Positions 9,429-19,970 of a stretch of 64,000 nucleotides of DNA are shown here, in pieces. The stretch covers positions 2,126,501 to 2,190,500 of the forward strand of contig NC_018212.1 in assembly GCF_000219625.1 (NCBI RefSeq). The letters are read 5' to 3'. The stretch comes from Zymoseptoria tritici IPO323. Taxonomy: Eukaryota > Ascomycota > Dothideomycetes > Mycosphaerellales > Mycosphaerellaceae. Below the pieces are notes generated by a model that made no database searches, was not told the origin of the DNA, and was given only the letters and a program-made list of their open reading frames with translations. Position 1 is the first letter of the stretch, and each line of letters begins with the position of its first letter. A program made the translations under genes and the position numbers.

Positions 9429-10319
9429 TCACTGCATCGTACACATATTCCAGCCGCTGAGCCACTGCGAGAGACCCGTCTTCGTTCCCTCGTCCGACGC
9501 TTTCTTTCCTGAGTTCGACCCGGTTCCGTTTGCGCCAACGGCTTCTTCCGATACGGCCAGCAACCCCGTCTGCTCACTCTCCGCAGGAGCAGTGAGCTCG
9601 AATCTTGGCCTTGAGCGGAAGAGGCGTACAGCAGAATGCTCAGGCCAAGCTTTCCCGCGGTGCTCCCAGCTCCAGCTCGCCTTTCCCAGTACATGTTGCG
9701 CCTTTGCTTCTTCGACCAACTTCAAGGCGATCTGCACAAATTCGCCCATATTGGCAGGGCTGAGGGCGATCGTGGCGGAGAGATCCTTCTGTTCGCCCGA
9801 GGAAGTGAAGATTGCGGACTTCACAATCAGTACGATAGGCACCATTGGGGAGGTGAGGTGCTGCAGCGCGAGGCTGCTGCTCAGAAATCGCTCAACCGCT
9901 TCGCCGTTGTTCTCTCCATTGATGTGGATGGTGACAACCGGCTGGACACTGCCGCTCTTCAAGTTAATTGAGATGTCAAGGCCAGTAGTGGGAACTGAGT
10001 TCCAAGTTCTTGCGCGAGCCCCAGGGGCTGAAGTTCTCTTCATCAGGGTCGAATTGGCGCGAAGACTCTGACGAAGAAGCTCAAACTCGGGCGAGTCTTT
10101 GGTTGGCAGGATCCCCGGGCGGATTGCGTAGTTTTTCGCAAGACGCTGGAGCGAGCTCGCGGAGTCGAAGTAGACAGGATGCAGCACTCTGTCGTCAAGC
10201 TCTTGGTCGTCTTCTTCTGTAACGAGCAGATCTCCTGTAGCTTGATTGCATTCTTCCGAGCTTGAAGTGGTGAGCAGAGTGGGATTGTCGAGGACGGGAA
10301 ACGGCAGGAATGAGGACAT
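9429..10319 (-). CDS. Unknown 296-aa protein
   Basis: Start chosen at the first in-frame ATG, 10319 (MSSFLPFPVLDNP); the frame stays open upstream only through non-ATG codons. Visible parts: an acidic N-terminal segment (VTEEDDQELDD), a central beta-like region (GLDISINLKSGSVQPVVTIHING), a second one (SPMVPIVLIVKSAIFTSSGEQ) and a helix (EFVQIALKLVEEAKAQHVLG). The C-terminus is Ser/Gly-rich and ends in LSQWLSGWNMCTMQ. No signal peptide at this start. I do not recognise the family; the balanced composition and length make it a likely real gene. Confidence 0.55.
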   Translation of the reverse strand: MSSFLPFPVLDNPTLLTTSSSEECNQATGDLLVTEEDDQELDDRVLHPVYFDSASSLQRLAKNYAIRPGILPTKDSPEFELLRQSLRANSTLMKRTSAPGARARTWNSVPTTGLDISINLKSGSVQPVVTIHINGENNGEAVERFLSSSLALQHLTSPMVPIVLIVKSAIFTSSGEQKDLSATIALSPANMGEFVQIALKLVEEAKAQHVLGKASWSWEHRGKAWPEHSAVRLFRSRPRFELTAPAESEQTGLLAVSEEAVGANGTGSNSGKKASDEGTKTGLSQWLSGWNMCTMQ

Positions 10320-10920
10320 TGTAGAGATGTTGTCGGGTGGCGAAGAATCGGCGGAAAGTGTTGAAGTTCGGATGTGCTCCGTATTCCGATATCTTGCGAG
10401 TGTTGTTGGGTATAGAAAGGAGGAAAGAAGAAGTGCGAGTTTGGAGAGTCGATGAAGCTTAAGGGGGCAGCTCGAGCCATTCACTCTCCAAGCCTTCCGC
10501 CATGTGCAGGCGCGTTCACCTCTTCCTTTCGAATATACACATACGTGAATTTTGATTCGATATCAAGTCAGGGACAATCAGATGAAAGTGTAGGTCTGCA
10601 GATGTCCAATATTCCCATTGTCAGAGAAGTCCACAAAGAACAGCAGACGTTACTAAGCAGTGGGACGTTCTTCCAAGGACTAGGTACGCCAAGACCAAAC
10701 CCTTCTTCAAAATACGGCAATGGCAAACATTATCGGACCACAGAACAGCAGTCTTGCTAGTAAAAATACATTTCGCCCGTCATCTATGGCCGCCATTCTC
10801 AGATCCTCGCCGGAGGCAGCTCAATTGTCTCGATCTTCGCTTGTGATTCCCTCCGCCGGCCACCGCCTCCATGACCATGATCCATCATCAACTCTGGATA
10901 TTGAACTCTGCGTTATAATG
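10320..10920. other. Intergenic, no gene seen
   Basis: Lies between the 5' end of the gene at 9429-10319 and the 3' end of the gene at 10921-11448 (both minus strand). No repeat, RNA gene or long frame with coding character was found. Confidence 0.45.
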
Positions 10921-11448
10921 CTAAAAATGCCTCATGTAGTGCTCCGCACATCGCTGGAGAAAGGAGGGAGGTGGAATGGACCGATCTTTTCCGAGATGGT
11001 ACAGCTGAGGAGAGCCAGGCTTCGTACCGAGGTGAAGCTCATTCTTCAGCTCTTGTGTGCCGTACATGGCCTTTCTCCTGTCAAAGCGTCGCAGGTCCGA
11101 TAGTCTGCTCCGTTGATCTTGGGCTCGTTTTGCCAGGTGTCGAAGGATTCTGGATCGTACGTCGACGGGACAGTTCTCGCCGCCGTGGACGATGTACGTT
11201 CTCATGAAACGAACGGCATAGCCGTCGATGCCCTGGCCATCGCAGCTAGCATCCGTCCGCATGCGGGCCACCAGGCTCGTCATTGCGTCTTTATGCTGGT
11301 CCCAAGAGGCGAAAGAGCCATGGCCTTCCACTTCGTCGTCGACGGAATTCGCTCTGTGTAGCAGAGCGTTGTCGGTGAAGATGATCCAGGCTGCAGCTTG
11401 ACAGTCGAGGTATGCGGAAGCGGCGTTGTGGTACTCGGGAGATGTCAT
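10921..11448 (-). CDS. Small helical-family protein (member 6)
   Basis: 175-aa protein from the ATG at 11448 (MTSPEYHNAAS). The core starts with AYLDCQAAAWIIFTDN, almost the same as at 8377 (GYLDCQAAVWHIAND) and 60292 (WYLDCQAAIWIILND). It continues with 'WDQHKDAMTSLVARMR', 'GQGIDGYAVRFMRTYIVHGG' and 'RSRILRHLAKRAQDQRSRL'. The tail of about 50 residues lacks the RS-rich segment of its two closest relatives. An upstream extension to 11694 is open but lacks conservation. Soluble, no known domain. Confidence 0.65.
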   Translation of the reverse strand: MTSPEYHNAASAYLDCQAAAWIIFTDNALLHRANSVDDEVEGHGSFASWDQHKDAMTSLVARMRTDASCDGQGIDGYAVRFMRTYIVHGGENCPVDVRSRILRHLAKRAQDQRSRLSDLRRFDRRKAMYGTQELKNELHLGTKPGSPQLYHLGKDRSIPPPSFLQRCAEHYMRHF

Positions 11449-11963
11449 GACGGTAGAGCAGGTCAGTTGATGTGCCATCCTTACTCCCATCCCGCCGGAA
11501 GGACAACCACGATAGGTATGCTGGGCTCTCCAACGTCCGCATTGAATGCTGCGTCGACAATCATCGCCGCAAAGCGGCACGCTGCCCATGGTGTTTGTCG
11601 AGTCAGAAGTCTGCGTCTTGATGACGGGTGATCGACGTGCCATGCTCCTGGAGGCAATTCCGACCTGCCACGCGGTCGTCCTTCTTGCCGTCACCTGCTG
11701 GAGCAGGTTCCCAATGCGAGCTTTGCTGTGGTCATGGGAAGTTTGCTCGGATTGCTTCTACGGGGACCTGGTGATGGCCGTGAATGATGCTGCAGGATCT
11801 CCATATGTTGAGAGCGGCTCTCTCTCACGAATCATCTCCTCCTTTCACCCAGCCGCACTTCGACCACAGAGCAACTGCACATCATCCACACAACAACGCG
11901 CCCAGCATCTGCCCAAGAACTTAGCTGCCGCTTCCCACTCGATTTGTAGCCCTCCAGTCCACG
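11449..11963. other. Divergent intergenic region
   Basis: About 515 bp between two divergently transcribed helical-family genes (minus start at 11448, plus start at 11964), presumably holding both promoters. The plus-side 120 bases are C/A-rich. Confidence 0.45.
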
Positions 11964-13061
11964 ATGGCCACTGCACACGTCAATGTGACTCCTCCATCGG
12001 AAACCTCCGTCGATCGACAAGAACGCAAAAGGATTCAATACATGCATGGCGCAGCTGCAGCCTACTATATCTCCCTGGAGCACGAGGACTCAGCTGAAGC
12101 GTTGTCGCACCTGCGCCTTGTCCAGGACAATCCTACTTTCTACGACTTCCGCGATCACCTTCGCAAAATTGGTGACATCTTCAAGGCCCTGCTAGCTGGG
12201 CATGATTTTGATCGCAGTCGAGTGGACAAGCGTGTACTTTATCTTCTTGAGTGGTACTGCAAGCACAGAAGTCAACGGCAAACAGTACTATCCATGCTCT
12301 CTGAAGAGGGTTTGACGGCCTTGAAAGCATCTGACCCTCCTGCCGCCGACCCAGTGCTTAACGACTCCCGCTCCTCATTGAAAGCACACTCGGTAACGCC
12401 ATCCCAATCCGTCGTCCACGGAACAACTCCCTCCGTTCTGCAAGCATGTACCTCGACCTCGCATCCACTCCTGTCCGCTTCGCATTCTTCATCCTCCACA
12501 CCACTGCCGTCAAGCATGCTAAAGCGTCCTCGGCGTCCGTCCAGACCAGGAAGGAGGGCCAAACCTCGCCGCCGTTCGCAAACGTATGAAGAGTGCGTTT
12601 GTTTAATAGTGCTTCATTGCGCGGCTGGGGCGTCCTTCATTCTGTACGAGCATGGTCGAGCCAGCGAGGCGCAGATCGAAGCCATGGATACGACGGAGAT
12701 GATGGGCAGCTCAAGGTGGTTCGAAGAATTCAGAAGAGTCTCGGAATGCATCCGCGATCTGAGACTCGATCCCATGATCAACAGCTCGTCGGGAATAAAT
12801 TCGGCGGCCCTCAACCTGATCAAGGAGTATGTGGTTCGACCAGCAGAGTGGGAATCGACATTAAGTAAACTCCAGAAGGCGGCTGACTTGGCTACGACCG
12901 AGTGGGATGAGCTAGGCAACCTCGGTCTCAAGGACAACGAAGGGCGTCAGCATCGGAACGAGGTTCAGGACTCGCCGTTCAGCAAATGGTTGGCCGACCC
13001 TGCACGAAAGGATCTCTTGAAAGGAGAGTTGAGATGCAGGGCGGAAAGCTTTCCACGGTAG
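11964..13061 (+). CDS. Two-domain helical-family protein (member 7)
   Basis: 365-aa intronless protein with two family cores. Core 1 (about 25-115) reads YMHGAAAAYYISLEHE ... LRKIGDIFKALLAGHDF ... VDKRVLYLLEWYCKH. A Ser/Thr/Pro-rich linker (about 120-190) follows, ending in a basic stretch (KRPRRPSRPGRRAKPRRRS) that could be a nuclear localisation signal. Core 2 (about 208-310) reads LHCAAGASFILYEHG ... RRVSECIRDLRLD ... GINSAALNLIKEYVVRPAEW. The repeated domain in one frame is the best evidence in the window that the core is a real folding unit. Function unknown. Confidence 0.7.
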   Translation: MATAHVNVTPPSETSVDRQERKRIQYMHGAAAAYYISLEHEDSAEALSHLRLVQDNPTFYDFRDHLRKIGDIFKALLAGHDFDRSRVDKRVLYLLEWYCKHRSQRQTVLSMLSEEGLTALKASDPPAADPVLNDSRSSLKAHSVTPSQSVVHGTTPSVLQACTSTSHPLLSASHSSSSTPLPSSMLKRPRRPSRPGRRAKPRRRSQTYEECVCLIVLHCAAGASFILYEHGRASEAQIEAMDTTEMMGSSRWFEEFRRVSECIRDLRLDPMINSSSGINSAALNLIKEYVVRPAEWESTLSKLQKAADLATTEWDELGNLGLKDNEGRQHRNEVQDSPFSKWLADPARKDLLKGELRCRAESFPR

Positions 13062-13893
13062 GCTCATCCAGAAAGTGGCTTGTTGAGGCGTTTCGAAGAC
13101 TGCATCTTTGATTTCACTCTGGGCGCTTTGTTCCCGATCGCAGTAGATAGGCAGCAGAAATACAATGTCGGCGTTCCGACCGTGTCGCCGTGAGGTCTCA
13201 GACGTGGGAGGGACGTGGCAATCAACTCGCCGCCCGGATGATGGAGGCCAGAGTCGCCCGCCTACGAAGCTATTTCGATCACCTGTAGGCCTGCGAAGCA
13301 ACCCCGTCCGAACCTCTTTCCAGATCATCCGACACTACCAAACCCAATAATTCGCCTTCCTCATATATGTCTGTTTTACGCCTAGCCTTTCCGCGTACTC
13401 CTGGATAGTTGGGCAGAAGTTGATCAGTTTCGAGTAGAGAAAATTTCTTAAAGCCGTGATACTGTCTTAATCCGACTGCCACGATGACGGGCGAAAATTC
13501 CCACTTCGGAGCGTGAGATTTGCCTTTCTCCATTGTCGTGCACTCTGCAGCCACTACTTTGCAGGAGATCTTGGAACAGAAGCACACGTCAGCCGGCTTG
13601 ATCCATTCTCCTCCACCACCTCTGCAGTATGTGCGGCGAACATCGACCGCCGGCCAAGCTCATGGAGGTCATACGACCCGGAGCCCCTCGCCCGATGATG
13701 CACCGTGTGATGGCTATGGTTGTGTTTGCTGTTGTAGTCCCACGAGGCTGTATCATACGTTGGTCGGATCGGCGGATGCTTTGAGCAATTGGATGTTGCA
13801 AGAACAAATTATAACAGTCATGGAATACCTCGCCCTGCGTTATCCATACCATCCACTTCAGCTAAATTCTTCGAACTACATTTTACAGCAACG
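13062..13893. other. Intergenic, no gene seen
   Basis: About 830 bp without a frame showing family resemblance or convincing coding character. The last 100 bases form the leader of the gene at 13894. Confidence 0.45.
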
Positions 13894-14562
13894 ATGTCAA
13901 GTCCAGCAGACCCTTCTTCAAGCTCAGCCACGGTAGACACCAACCCGCCAACAGAGACTTTCGAGGAAATGAAGAAGCAAATGCTTCAACATAGAGCCGA
14001 GGAGCACTACATCATGAAACGCCACGGTCAGACCATCGACGCCGAGATGATGAGTCGCAGATCCAAGGACAATTTTGGCTTACCTGCATGGAAGGCACAT
14101 CGCGACGAGGTCAAGGCCTGCATCCGGAACTTGGAGAATGGCGGCGAACACAATGGCGATGAAATCCACGCCAGAGTTCTCGAAATCCTCCGAGCGTACG
14201 TTCGAGACCCTGGACCATGGGACATGTACCTCGACTGCCTGAAGAAACGAGGAGACGAAGCCAATCGACGCTGCTTCAAACTGAGCCACGCAAACATCGA
14301 AAACGCCGTTCTCTGTCGTCGCAAGGCCGAGGTGGATCATCGAAAAGCCATCACTAATCATGATTTGTTTGTAAGGACTGTTGATGGTGTCTCAGACAAA
14401 ACCAAGACGGGCACTTGCGCGATGGCACGATTTTTCGGTGGCAAGCCTCACGAGGGTGGTGATCGAGCGAAGCGTGCTCGGGGTAATCGCTTCTCCAGAT
14501 CGTGTGAGTCAACGCAAGAAGTGCATATGTACGAGTTGATCAGCAAATTCAGTCAACGCTGA
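13894..14562 (+). CDS. Small helical-family protein (member 8)
   Basis: 222-aa protein from the ATG at 13894 (MSSPADPSSSS). After a Ser/Thr/Pro-rich start the core runs from about residue 28: 'LQHRAEEHYIMKRHG', 'WKAHRDEVKACIRNLENGGE', 'GDEIHARVLEILRAYVRDPGPW' and 'DCLKKRGDEANRRCFKLSH'. It shares the spacing of the other copies but the YLxxxAA opening is diverged. The C-terminal 70 residues are basic. No signal peptide; function unknown. Confidence 0.62.
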   Translation: MSSPADPSSSSATVDTNPPTETFEEMKKQMLQHRAEEHYIMKRHGQTIDAEMMSRRSKDNFGLPAWKAHRDEVKACIRNLENGGEHNGDEIHARVLEILRAYVRDPGPWDMYLDCLKKRGDEANRRCFKLSHANIENAVLCRRKAEVDHRKAITNHDLFVRTVDGVSDKTKTGTCAMARFFGGKPHEGGDRAKRARGNRFSRSCESTQEVHMYELISKFSQR

Positions 14563-14722
14563 GTCGATCAAAGAAGGGCAGAGTGCAAGGATAGGTCGGA
14601 GTCCCGCGAACACGCTGGTGTAATTCGTATCGCAGTCTATCAAATGTGCTTCAAATCTTCTCCCATCTGATCTCGACGCCCTATATCGTCTTGCTAGACC
14701 ATTGTTTGAGCCTTCGTTCGCT

Positions 14723-15790
14723 TTAGCGAAACCCCTTCCTAACCTCTCTCAACCTCTCTCCCTCCTCCGACAAATCATCCAAAACCACCAACCCTCCCTC
14801 CGCAATCCGATTCGCATCCATCGCCTCATTCATCTTTCCTCCTCTCCACATCCCAATTTCCAATCTCGTCTCCTCCATCACCAGTTCAACTTCAGTCCAC
14901 CCTCTCCTCGCCTGTACGCCAATCACCTGATCCGCCACAAGGTCCAAGATGTGCTGATACTTGATGCCTTGCGTGCGGAAGCGGGTAATGCGGATCTCGA
15001 TATTGATCGCCTGCTCGCTGATCAGGTAGATGCTAGGCGAGCTGTTTCGCAGAGTGAGATAGAGGGTCGCGAACCAAGCTGGTTGTTGAGTTAGGTACAT
15101 TTTACGGCAGAGAGCATCCGGCGGCAAGGTCATGAAGTGGTTCAACGGATCGTGGAGCAAGGCGAGGTAGCCTTTGCTGCAGCTGGAGTCAGTGAAAAGG
15201 AGTGGGTTGAAGCTGCACTCTGGTCCGGTAGTGGGACTGATAGTGTTGCCTGGGACGAGCATTGGGCGGACATCGAATTCGAGGAAGAGCGTTCTTCGGT
15301 GTTGTTTGACTTTGAAGATTGCATTTTGAAAGGTGAAGGAGACGGCAGACATCTTGAGGAGGTCCTCGGTTGAGAGGTTGCCCAAGACTATCGTCACGAT
15401 CTCGGGAATGCGAACGGCGTCACTGGTGGGCTTCGATGTCGACCTGAATCGTTGCCTCCCTTCACCAGTCCGGCTGAACAATTTCTTGATCCTGGCAAGG
15501 AGATTGAAAGGCCTATGCTTCCTTGCGATCTTTGTCGAATGGCGATCGTCCCAAACTTGCATGTATCTCGAGGAAGCCGACGCCATGGTGTGCTTGCGAG
15601 CCATGATCTCGGATGGGCACAATTGGAAAGAAACATGCTCACGGTGGGCGACTGAAGCCATTTCATTCGAGCGGTCTCGCAAGATTTTGTCGTGTGTCGT
15701 GTATCGCCCACTGATGAAGACAATCAACGCACCGGCTTTAGTGACGACACCCTTCTTCTGTTGTGGTGAAACGTCCAGAAGGGAAGACAT
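14723..15790 (-). CDS. F-box protein outside the main island
   Basis: 355-aa intronless frame from the ATG at 15790; internal ATGs (MASVAH, MARKHT) could be the true start since the first 65 residues look unconserved. An F-box lies at about 126-171: 'VRIPEIVTIVLGNLSTEDLL' then KMSAVSFTFQNAIFKV and TLFLEF. The rest includes the segment 'RKMYLTQQPAWFATLYLTL', which corresponds to the (E/D)MF(I/L)TxPP motif of the island genes. F-box proteins bind Skp1 and recruit substrates to SCF ubiquitin ligases. It is the only F-box gene left of the transposon. F-box call likely; substrate unknown. Confidence 0.62.
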   Translation of the reverse strand: MSSLLDVSPQQKKGVVTKAGALIVFISGRYTTHDKILRDRSNEMASVAHREHVSFQLCPSEIMARKHTMASASSRYMQVWDDRHSTKIARKHRPFNLLARIKKLFSRTGEGRQRFRSTSKPTSDAVRIPEIVTIVLGNLSTEDLLKMSAVSFTFQNAIFKVKQHRRTLFLEFDVRPMLVPGNTISPTTGPECSFNPLLFTDSSCSKGYLALLHDPLNHFMTLPPDALCRKMYLTQQPAWFATLYLTLRNSSPSIYLISEQAINIEIRITRFRTQGIKYQHILDLVADQVIGVQARRGWTEVELVMEETRLEIGMWRGGKMNEAMDANRIAEGGLVVLDDLSEEGERLREVRKGFR

Positions 15791-16285
15791 CGATCGTGAC
15801 GATCATCGCAGATTCAGATCCTTCGCGGTGCACCGCCGAGGAACGATCTGAAGATAAGATAATGCTTCCGATGCGCCGAGCTGAAATCTCCTTCACGGCC
15901 AGGGATATCCGCACCCGGACTCATCAGCTGAAGGATTCTCTTTGTTCTTGTGGCAGACGTTGAGGCGATGAAACCACATTGTCCGATATGAAAGCCAGAT
16001 TCACCATGCGGAACGCTTCCAGGTAGGACTCCAGCACGTCAGACTTCAAAGGCATTCATGTGAACGAGACTTCGTGTGGATTGAGGAATGCTGCTATCGC
16101 GGTGGGTTGAGGTATTTCTATAGTACAATCTCAGCATTGCTTTGGCCCAATTCTTTTTGACCACAACGACCAATACCTCTCTGCACGGCCATGAAAACCA
16201 TAGCTTCTCATTCGCAAGAGACGACTCCTACGCTCTACAACAGTGACCGTTGCTGCGGTCACCGCATCGTCTTTTGGCCGGAGCT
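15791..16285. other. Intergenic, no gene seen
   Basis: Between the 5' end of the F-box gene on the minus strand and the 3' end of the BTB-like gene. Nothing recognisable. Confidence 0.45.
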
Positions 16286-17220
16286 CTATCTCCGCAGGCG
16301 GTCGACGTACCAACCCAGCTGTGGCGTCCACTCCCGTGTGCCAGCTCTCACCTCTCTTGCCTGCGCCCATCTCCGGTCTTCTTCGTTCCCGGCATGTTGG
16401 CCTCGTCCGCGCTGACCTCGACCTCGCTGACCTCGCCCTCGCTGAGCCGCCGCATTTCTCTCTGCGGCGATGCGAGTACGGTTGGCGGCCGACTGTGCGT
16501 CATAGGCGTCTTTCTTGGCGCGAAGGTCGGCCATTTTGGTATTGACTGCCTGGCGAAGGTCCGGATTGTCGCCCACGATGCTTTGAATGGCCGCTTTCTC
16601 GGCGGGAGGCGTACTGTTGTGGACCTCGTCCCAGACCATCTGGTGGATCATTGCCCGCCATGGTCGCTCCTTTTCGGCGTCGAAGCTGACTTTCGAGGGA
16701 CGCATGGCTTGGTGGACGGTGTTCACGATCTCGGCGGTGGCAGGGTTGTGCGAGACGTGCCCGATGATGTGCGCGGTAACGCGCTCGTATACGCGCTGTG
16801 GCTCCAGGCTGATCATGTTGCAGACCTACGAATCGTTAGTAGAGCGCAAGGTTTGCCGATGTGGACTGAACGAACCTCCCATATTCCGACCACCTCAGTA
16901 AAGGTCACTACTCCAACGTCAGCATCCCTTTACAACATGTGGATTGGAAAACACGTACTGCCGGTGATACTGATGAACATTTCCGGGTGGTGGCCTCGCC
17001 ACTTGATGGTGTTCAAAACATGACGAAGAGCGCGAGGCGAGCCAGAAGGAAGAGTCACGTCGCGGTCGTGCTCGTTCGCTACTGGCTGGCCCAAGAACGC
17101 GCGGAAAGCCGAGCTGCGTGCTTCAAGAGTCGTGCGCTGAAGTGTCGAGATGTGTTCGCGCTCATTGTCAGAGATGCGGACAAACACATTGACCATGCGA
17201 GGGACGGATGGAGTAGCCAT
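16286..17220 (-). CDS. BTB/POZ-like protein with RG-repeat tail, three exons
   Basis: Exons 17220-16959, 16907-16876 (a 32-nt exon) and 16825-16286, joined by introns of 51 and 50 bp with GTACGT/GTTCGT donors and CTGAC/CTAAC branch sites; the frame is kept through all three, giving 277 aa. The N-terminal part (VNVFVRISDNEREHISTL ... LEARSSAFRAFLG ... VTLPSGSPRALRHVLNTIKW) resembles a divergent BTB/POZ domain, which in fungi often serves in dimerisation or as a Cul3 ubiquitin-ligase adaptor. Middle helices contain 'WDEVHNSTPPAEKAAIQSI'. Three RGRGQ repeats lie near residue 230. The BTB assignment is inference from pattern. Confidence 0.55.
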
Positions 17221-18160
17221 GATGGTGATTCTTGTGCAGTTGACAGGTTTGTTGGTGTATTGTGATGGTGATTGGTGGGGAAGGACGTTGGTGGCGCGAG
17301 ATTGGAGAGGCGGACGAGGTTGTAGAGACGGGGAGGGAAGCATATCTGCGGTGGGGCAGGGACTGCCAAGGCTTGAAGATGCACGTGCTGACATGAGGTG
17401 AATGTGGAGAAGATGCTGAACGCACTGCGACAATCGGCAATAATACTGTGAAAGCGATGAGGAATGGGTATATCTGATCAGTATTGTAGAGGCGGGAGAG
17501 AGATTTTATTATTGTAGTCCTGCACCGTATTTGTGCTAAAAAGAGCAAACATGTCCCATTGTGCAAAGGTGGAACGCTTGCTCTACTGGCAAATGGCGGG
17601 GGTCGGGGAGCGCCTCCGAGATTCGTGATCTCAGTTTGTCTTCAAGCCACGTCTTACGATAACTGGAAGGTCTGCGTGTGCCACACGCGAGCGAAAAGAT
17701 CGTCCGCCTTACCTGTCAATGCACGTCCACACGTTTCGGCACGAGGCGGCTAGAGGAACGGGGAGAGTGAATGATCCGTACCCCTGCTTGAACACGGCTG
17801 CTGTAGCATGATACGCATGAAACCTTGACATATAACTCGTCTTGTTCCTTGCAGAAGCACTGAATGCTTCATGCAGATCCGTGAATCTACCAATGCATTT
17901 CGGAATCGGGGAGAGGTAACTTAGGGGTTCGGCTTCGGCTGAGATTTGAGATCTGAGAGGCTTGCTTACAGAAAAAACGTCCGGCGACATGTGGGAACGC
18001 ATGAGGTTATGAAAGCTACCTAGGTAAAGCGCTAGATGTACACAAAAGCAAAACTGAAACGCCCTCCACTAGGACGGGCCTGACCGGACGTCACCCGGAC
18101 AGCCCAACGGCAACGACTCAAGGACCACCAGTCATTTGCTGACTAACACAGATCTCGTCC
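17221..18160. other. Intergenic, no gene seen
   Basis: About 940 bp between the 5' end of the BTB-like gene and the 3' end of the gene at 18161-19184 (both minus strand). CT-rich near 17230-17400 on the minus strand (promoter/leader). No tRNA or repeat recognised. Confidence 0.45.
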
Positions 18161-19184
18161 TTAAAAGTTCCGCCCAAAATGCTCGACAAATCTGCGGCCC
18201 ATCGACCGCCCATCACCCGTATTACGAGAGCTGCTTGAGCCGATTCTGGAGCCGGCCATAGGCAAATATCGGGAATCTGCGCGCGGAATGGTGGGCGTGT
18301 AGTGGATGCTGTTGGATGTTGATTGTATGCTGGGTGCCCACGACCGCCTTGTCACCAGGCGTGGCGGAGGTGCAGGCAGGAGCTGAATGGGGTGGTTCGC
18401 AAGGCCCGTCGGAGATCCTGGACGAACCGGAGGACCCGCTTGGGCAGGCATTGCTGTCCCAGGCGAAGCTGCAGATGTCGTTGTCGGAGCCGACGGACCT
18501 GGCGCTGTCGGAGGCGCGGCAAGCGCCAGATTCGCCATGCCAAGTATAGGATAGGCCGACGGCGACCCACCCGCGGCCACAGCTGTGATTTGGTTCGAGA
18601 TCATGAACGAATTCATCGTCGATAGGTCATTCGCCATGACACAGAAGCGACTGCGGCGATGTTAGTAGGACATCATGAAGCATGCGAATGGCGAGGATTT
18701 ACAAAGTGATCCGCTCCTGCTGATGAGCCAGGTTCCTGATAACGTCGATCAATCGCAGAGAATAGTTCTCGAACTCAAAGTGCCGATTGATATTCGCACC
18801 CATGAGTTCTTGGAGAAGGTCGCAAAGATCATTGACCACTCCTTGCACCCTTGATTGCAATCTTCGGTCGTTCTCCATCTCATTCGGGATCTGTGCCATT
18901 CCCGATCCCTGAATACGGGCATGGAGCCACTGGATCTGGTGTGCGATATCTCCATACTTGTGTTCTGCTTCCTCTGCTAGCCGCAGAAATCTTTGCATGG
19001 CTGGATAGTGAGAGGTCGGGCTTGGTGTGGGTTGCATCGGAGTCGTGTAGTGTACGATAGATTGACTGTTGTCCTGATTGTTGCTTGAGAAGGCATTCTT
19101 GATCTTTCGACAGACCTTGCCGACCAACTCGACGGTTTGAGAGACAGCCAAAATTCCGCCGAGCACGGCGAGGACCTCTGCCAT
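18161..19184 (-). CDS. Possible HeLo-like N-terminal domain protein, two exons
   Basis: Exons 19184-18703 and 18650-18161 flank a 52-bp intron (GTAAAT donor, CTACTAAC branch site, CAG acceptor); 323 aa. The N-terminus, MAEVLAVLGGILAVSQTVEL followed by VGKVCRKIKNAF, resembles the amphipathic start of fungal HeLo-like/SesA-like death-fold domains and STAND-protein N-terminal regions. Residues 60-165 are helical (FLRLAEEAEHKYGDI, GVVNDLCDLLQELMG, LIDVIRNLAHQQERI). The second exon encodes a Pro/Ala/Ser-rich disordered tail. No NACHT or NB-ARC motif is present. The HeLo-like reading rests on the first 30 residues only. Confidence 0.5.
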
Positions 19185-19970
19185 GCTGAATGGCGTGTAT
19201 GGACCAGAGGGTGGTCTGAGAAGTCGATCTTGGTGGGCTGGTCGCGTTGAGGTTGCTGCTTTGGTGGTTCGAGTCGAGGTTGAGGTAAAGGTGTAGGGCC
19301 GTAAGGACCTCCATGGCTGAATATATCTTTCCGGACTGGGTCAAACTGCATTGAATGAGGCTGCCGGATGGAATGCTTCGGTGAAGAAGGACGTTGGCTC
19401 AATTGCTCATCGATGCGAGTCTTGTATTCCATAAGGGATCGCAAGATGCCCTGCTGGGATTTCGGGATCATCTTGGATCGATCGTGAGATGACAGCGGCC
19501 GTAAGACAATCTTGGACGACCACCGAAGCCATGACTGTGCGAGCTTTCGTCGATACTGGACTACGATTTATGAGGTCTCTGGAGCTCGTGGCTGAGCCAT
19601 CAGATCCATGGTCCTCGGGAACCACGCGTACCGCTGTCATTCGTGTTTTCTGGTTGTCCACGGACCAATAGCAAACACATCCGTTCAGAATCTCGTGATC
19701 GCGGGGCGGCCTTAGTCGTATTCAATGCTCCGTTGCCGGCACCACGCCATTCACTACCAACTTGCATCATTGTTCCACGAAGCAATGTAGCAAGTCGACG
19801 GATCCCTTATTCACCATGGCGGCAGGGAGAGCATTACATACTATCCCTGAAGCATTATTTGACGAACACACAATCTCTCGTCGCTTCTGAACACGATCAA
19901 CAACGCTCAGCATCCAGTCAACTATCAACCCCAGCACCCATCAAGACTCAGTGACCTACCATTGCAAGAC
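19185..19970. other. Divergent intergenic region, no gene seen
   Basis: Lies between divergently transcribed genes. The final 120 bases before 19971 are C/A-rich leader. Open frames here are short and overlap each other on both strands. Confidence 0.4.
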
